DNA from: Campylobacter sp. RM10537
GTDB taxonomy: Bacteria > Campylobacterota > Campylobacteria > Campylobacterales > Campylobacteraceae
Assembly (NCBI RefSeq): GCF_022369435.1
Contig: NZ_CP059597.1
Coordinates: 186,001 to 250,000 of the forward strand
Direction: 5' to 3'
DNA length: 64,000 bases
The notes beneath the pieces are model-generated. The model saw only the letters and a list, made by a program, of their open reading frames with translations. It made no database searches and was not told the origin of the DNA. Positions 59,415 to 64,000 of the stretch are shown here, one piece after another. The position numbers and the translations under genes were made by a program. Position 1 is the stretch's first letter. The number at the start of each line of letters is the position of its first letter.

Positions 59415-59792
59415 ATGGCAATTTCAAAAGAAGATGTATTAGAATATATTTCAAATTTAAGTGTTCTTGAGCTTTCTGAGCTTGTGAAAGAATTTGAAGA
59501 AAAATTTGGTGTATCAGCTGCTCCGGTAATGGTAGCTGGAGGAGCGGTAGCAGGTGGTAGTACTTCAGCCGCTGAGGAAAAAACAGAATTTGATATCGTT
59601 TTAACTGATGGTGGTGCTAAAAAGATTGAAGTAATTAAAATTGTTAGAGCTTTAACAGGTCTTGGGCTTAAAGAAGCTAAGGATGCTGTAGAGCAAACTC
59701 CTTCAACTTTGAAAGAAGGTGTAGCTAAAGCTGAAGCAGAAGAAGCCAAAAAACAACTTGAAGAAGCTGGTGCTAAAGTAGAGCTTAAATAA
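59415..59792 (+). CDS. rplL: 50S ribosomal protein L7/L12
   Basis: A 125-residue acidic protein: N-terminal dimerisation part [30 protein letters not shown], Ala/Gly hinge ([14 protein letters not shown]), and the C-terminal factor-binding domain with [38 protein letters not shown]. Confidence 0.98.
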   Translation: MAISKEDVLEYISNLSVLELSELVKEFEEKFGVSAAPVMVAGGAVAGGSTSAAEEKTEFDIVLTDGGAKKIEVIKIVRALTGLGLKEAKDAVEQTPSTLKEGVAKAEAEEAKKQLEEAGAKVELK

Positions 59793-59817
59793 TTATTTTT
59801 TAATTGGATTTAGTTTA

Positions 59818-59851
59818 AGAAGATTTGTTTTTAACAAGTCTTCTTTTTTTG
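59818..59851 (+). terminator. Attenuator-type terminator between rplL and rpoB
   Basis: 11-bp stem AAGAAGATTTG-TTTTTAA-CAAGTCTTCTT (one G-U pair) followed by TTTTT. A partial terminator in this place sets the ratio of L7/L12 to RNA polymerase in many bacteria. Confidence 0.85.
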
Positions 59852-59868
59852 TTTTTACCTAGTTTTAG

Positions 59869-64000
<4,132 letters not shown>

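Noticed and set aside
59225-59749. 174-codon frame antisense to rplJ/rplL
   Set aside because: Mirror of the codon bias of two clear ribosomal protein genes; no SD and no protein-like pattern.

Overview
This window is AT-rich chromosomal DNA of a thermotolerant Campylobacter. Gene content and order follow the stretch of C. jejuni from about Cj0411 to Cj0478 (rpoB), recalled from memory. The V1-V2 part of the 16S gene, the lack of mfrABE beside tenA and of a TonB-receptor gene after accA, and a broken thiC argue against an ordinary C. jejuni. A close relative of the jejuni/coli group, possibly a host-restricted one such as C. hepaticus, is an inference and not proven here.

Layout. 1-3136: two dynamin-like GTPases (the first cut by the window edge). 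3139-6426: a Sel1-repeat cysteine-rich protein and a Tat-exported two-gene gluconate/GMC dehydrogenase. 6505-16713: small envelope and cytoplasmic genes, including a SprA-like putative metalloprotease, HIT, YceI, a membrane protein with a degenerate GGDEF domain, a cluster of small TM2-domain membrane proteins and exported proteins, an ABC-F ATPase, a sigma54-promoted small protein, YigZ, a GT39-like membrane glycosyltransferase and a prepilin-like protein.

16737-26800 is the unusual region. A complete rrn operon (16S, tRNA-Ala, tRNA-Ile, 23S, 5S; 18990-24370) is flanked by two inverted, broken copies of one paralogous gene, each with a well-formed sigma54 promoter. Outside or next to these lie the C-terminal remnant of a C39 double-glycine peptidase (left) and a secreted protein with a double-glycine leader motif whose signal peptide is frameshifted (right). 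I read this as the wreckage of a peptidase/substrate system plus a flagellar-regulated gene family around the rRNA operon.

27129-41316: murD-mraY, gpmI, fabG, a flavin-binding protein, tenA, acpP-fabF-accA, a NUDIX hydrolase, a cytoplasmic chemoreceptor with a CZB domain, rpmB, rpe, a DnaQ-like exonuclease, a TPP riboswitch followed by a thiC pseudogene with three frameshifts, and a PilM/N/O-like trio. 41830-54666: an acyltransferase, miaB, an HP0268-like nuclease, nusA, an MFS transporter, mqnC, an M16-like protein, recG, the nitrosative-stress pair ctb/nssR with one well-placed NssR box, and a polar amino-acid ABC transporter. 54721-64000: a consensus sigma70 promoter, four tRNA genes, tuf, rpmG, tRNA-Trp, secE, nusG, rplKAJL and rpoB (cut by the window end), a classical translation/transcription block.
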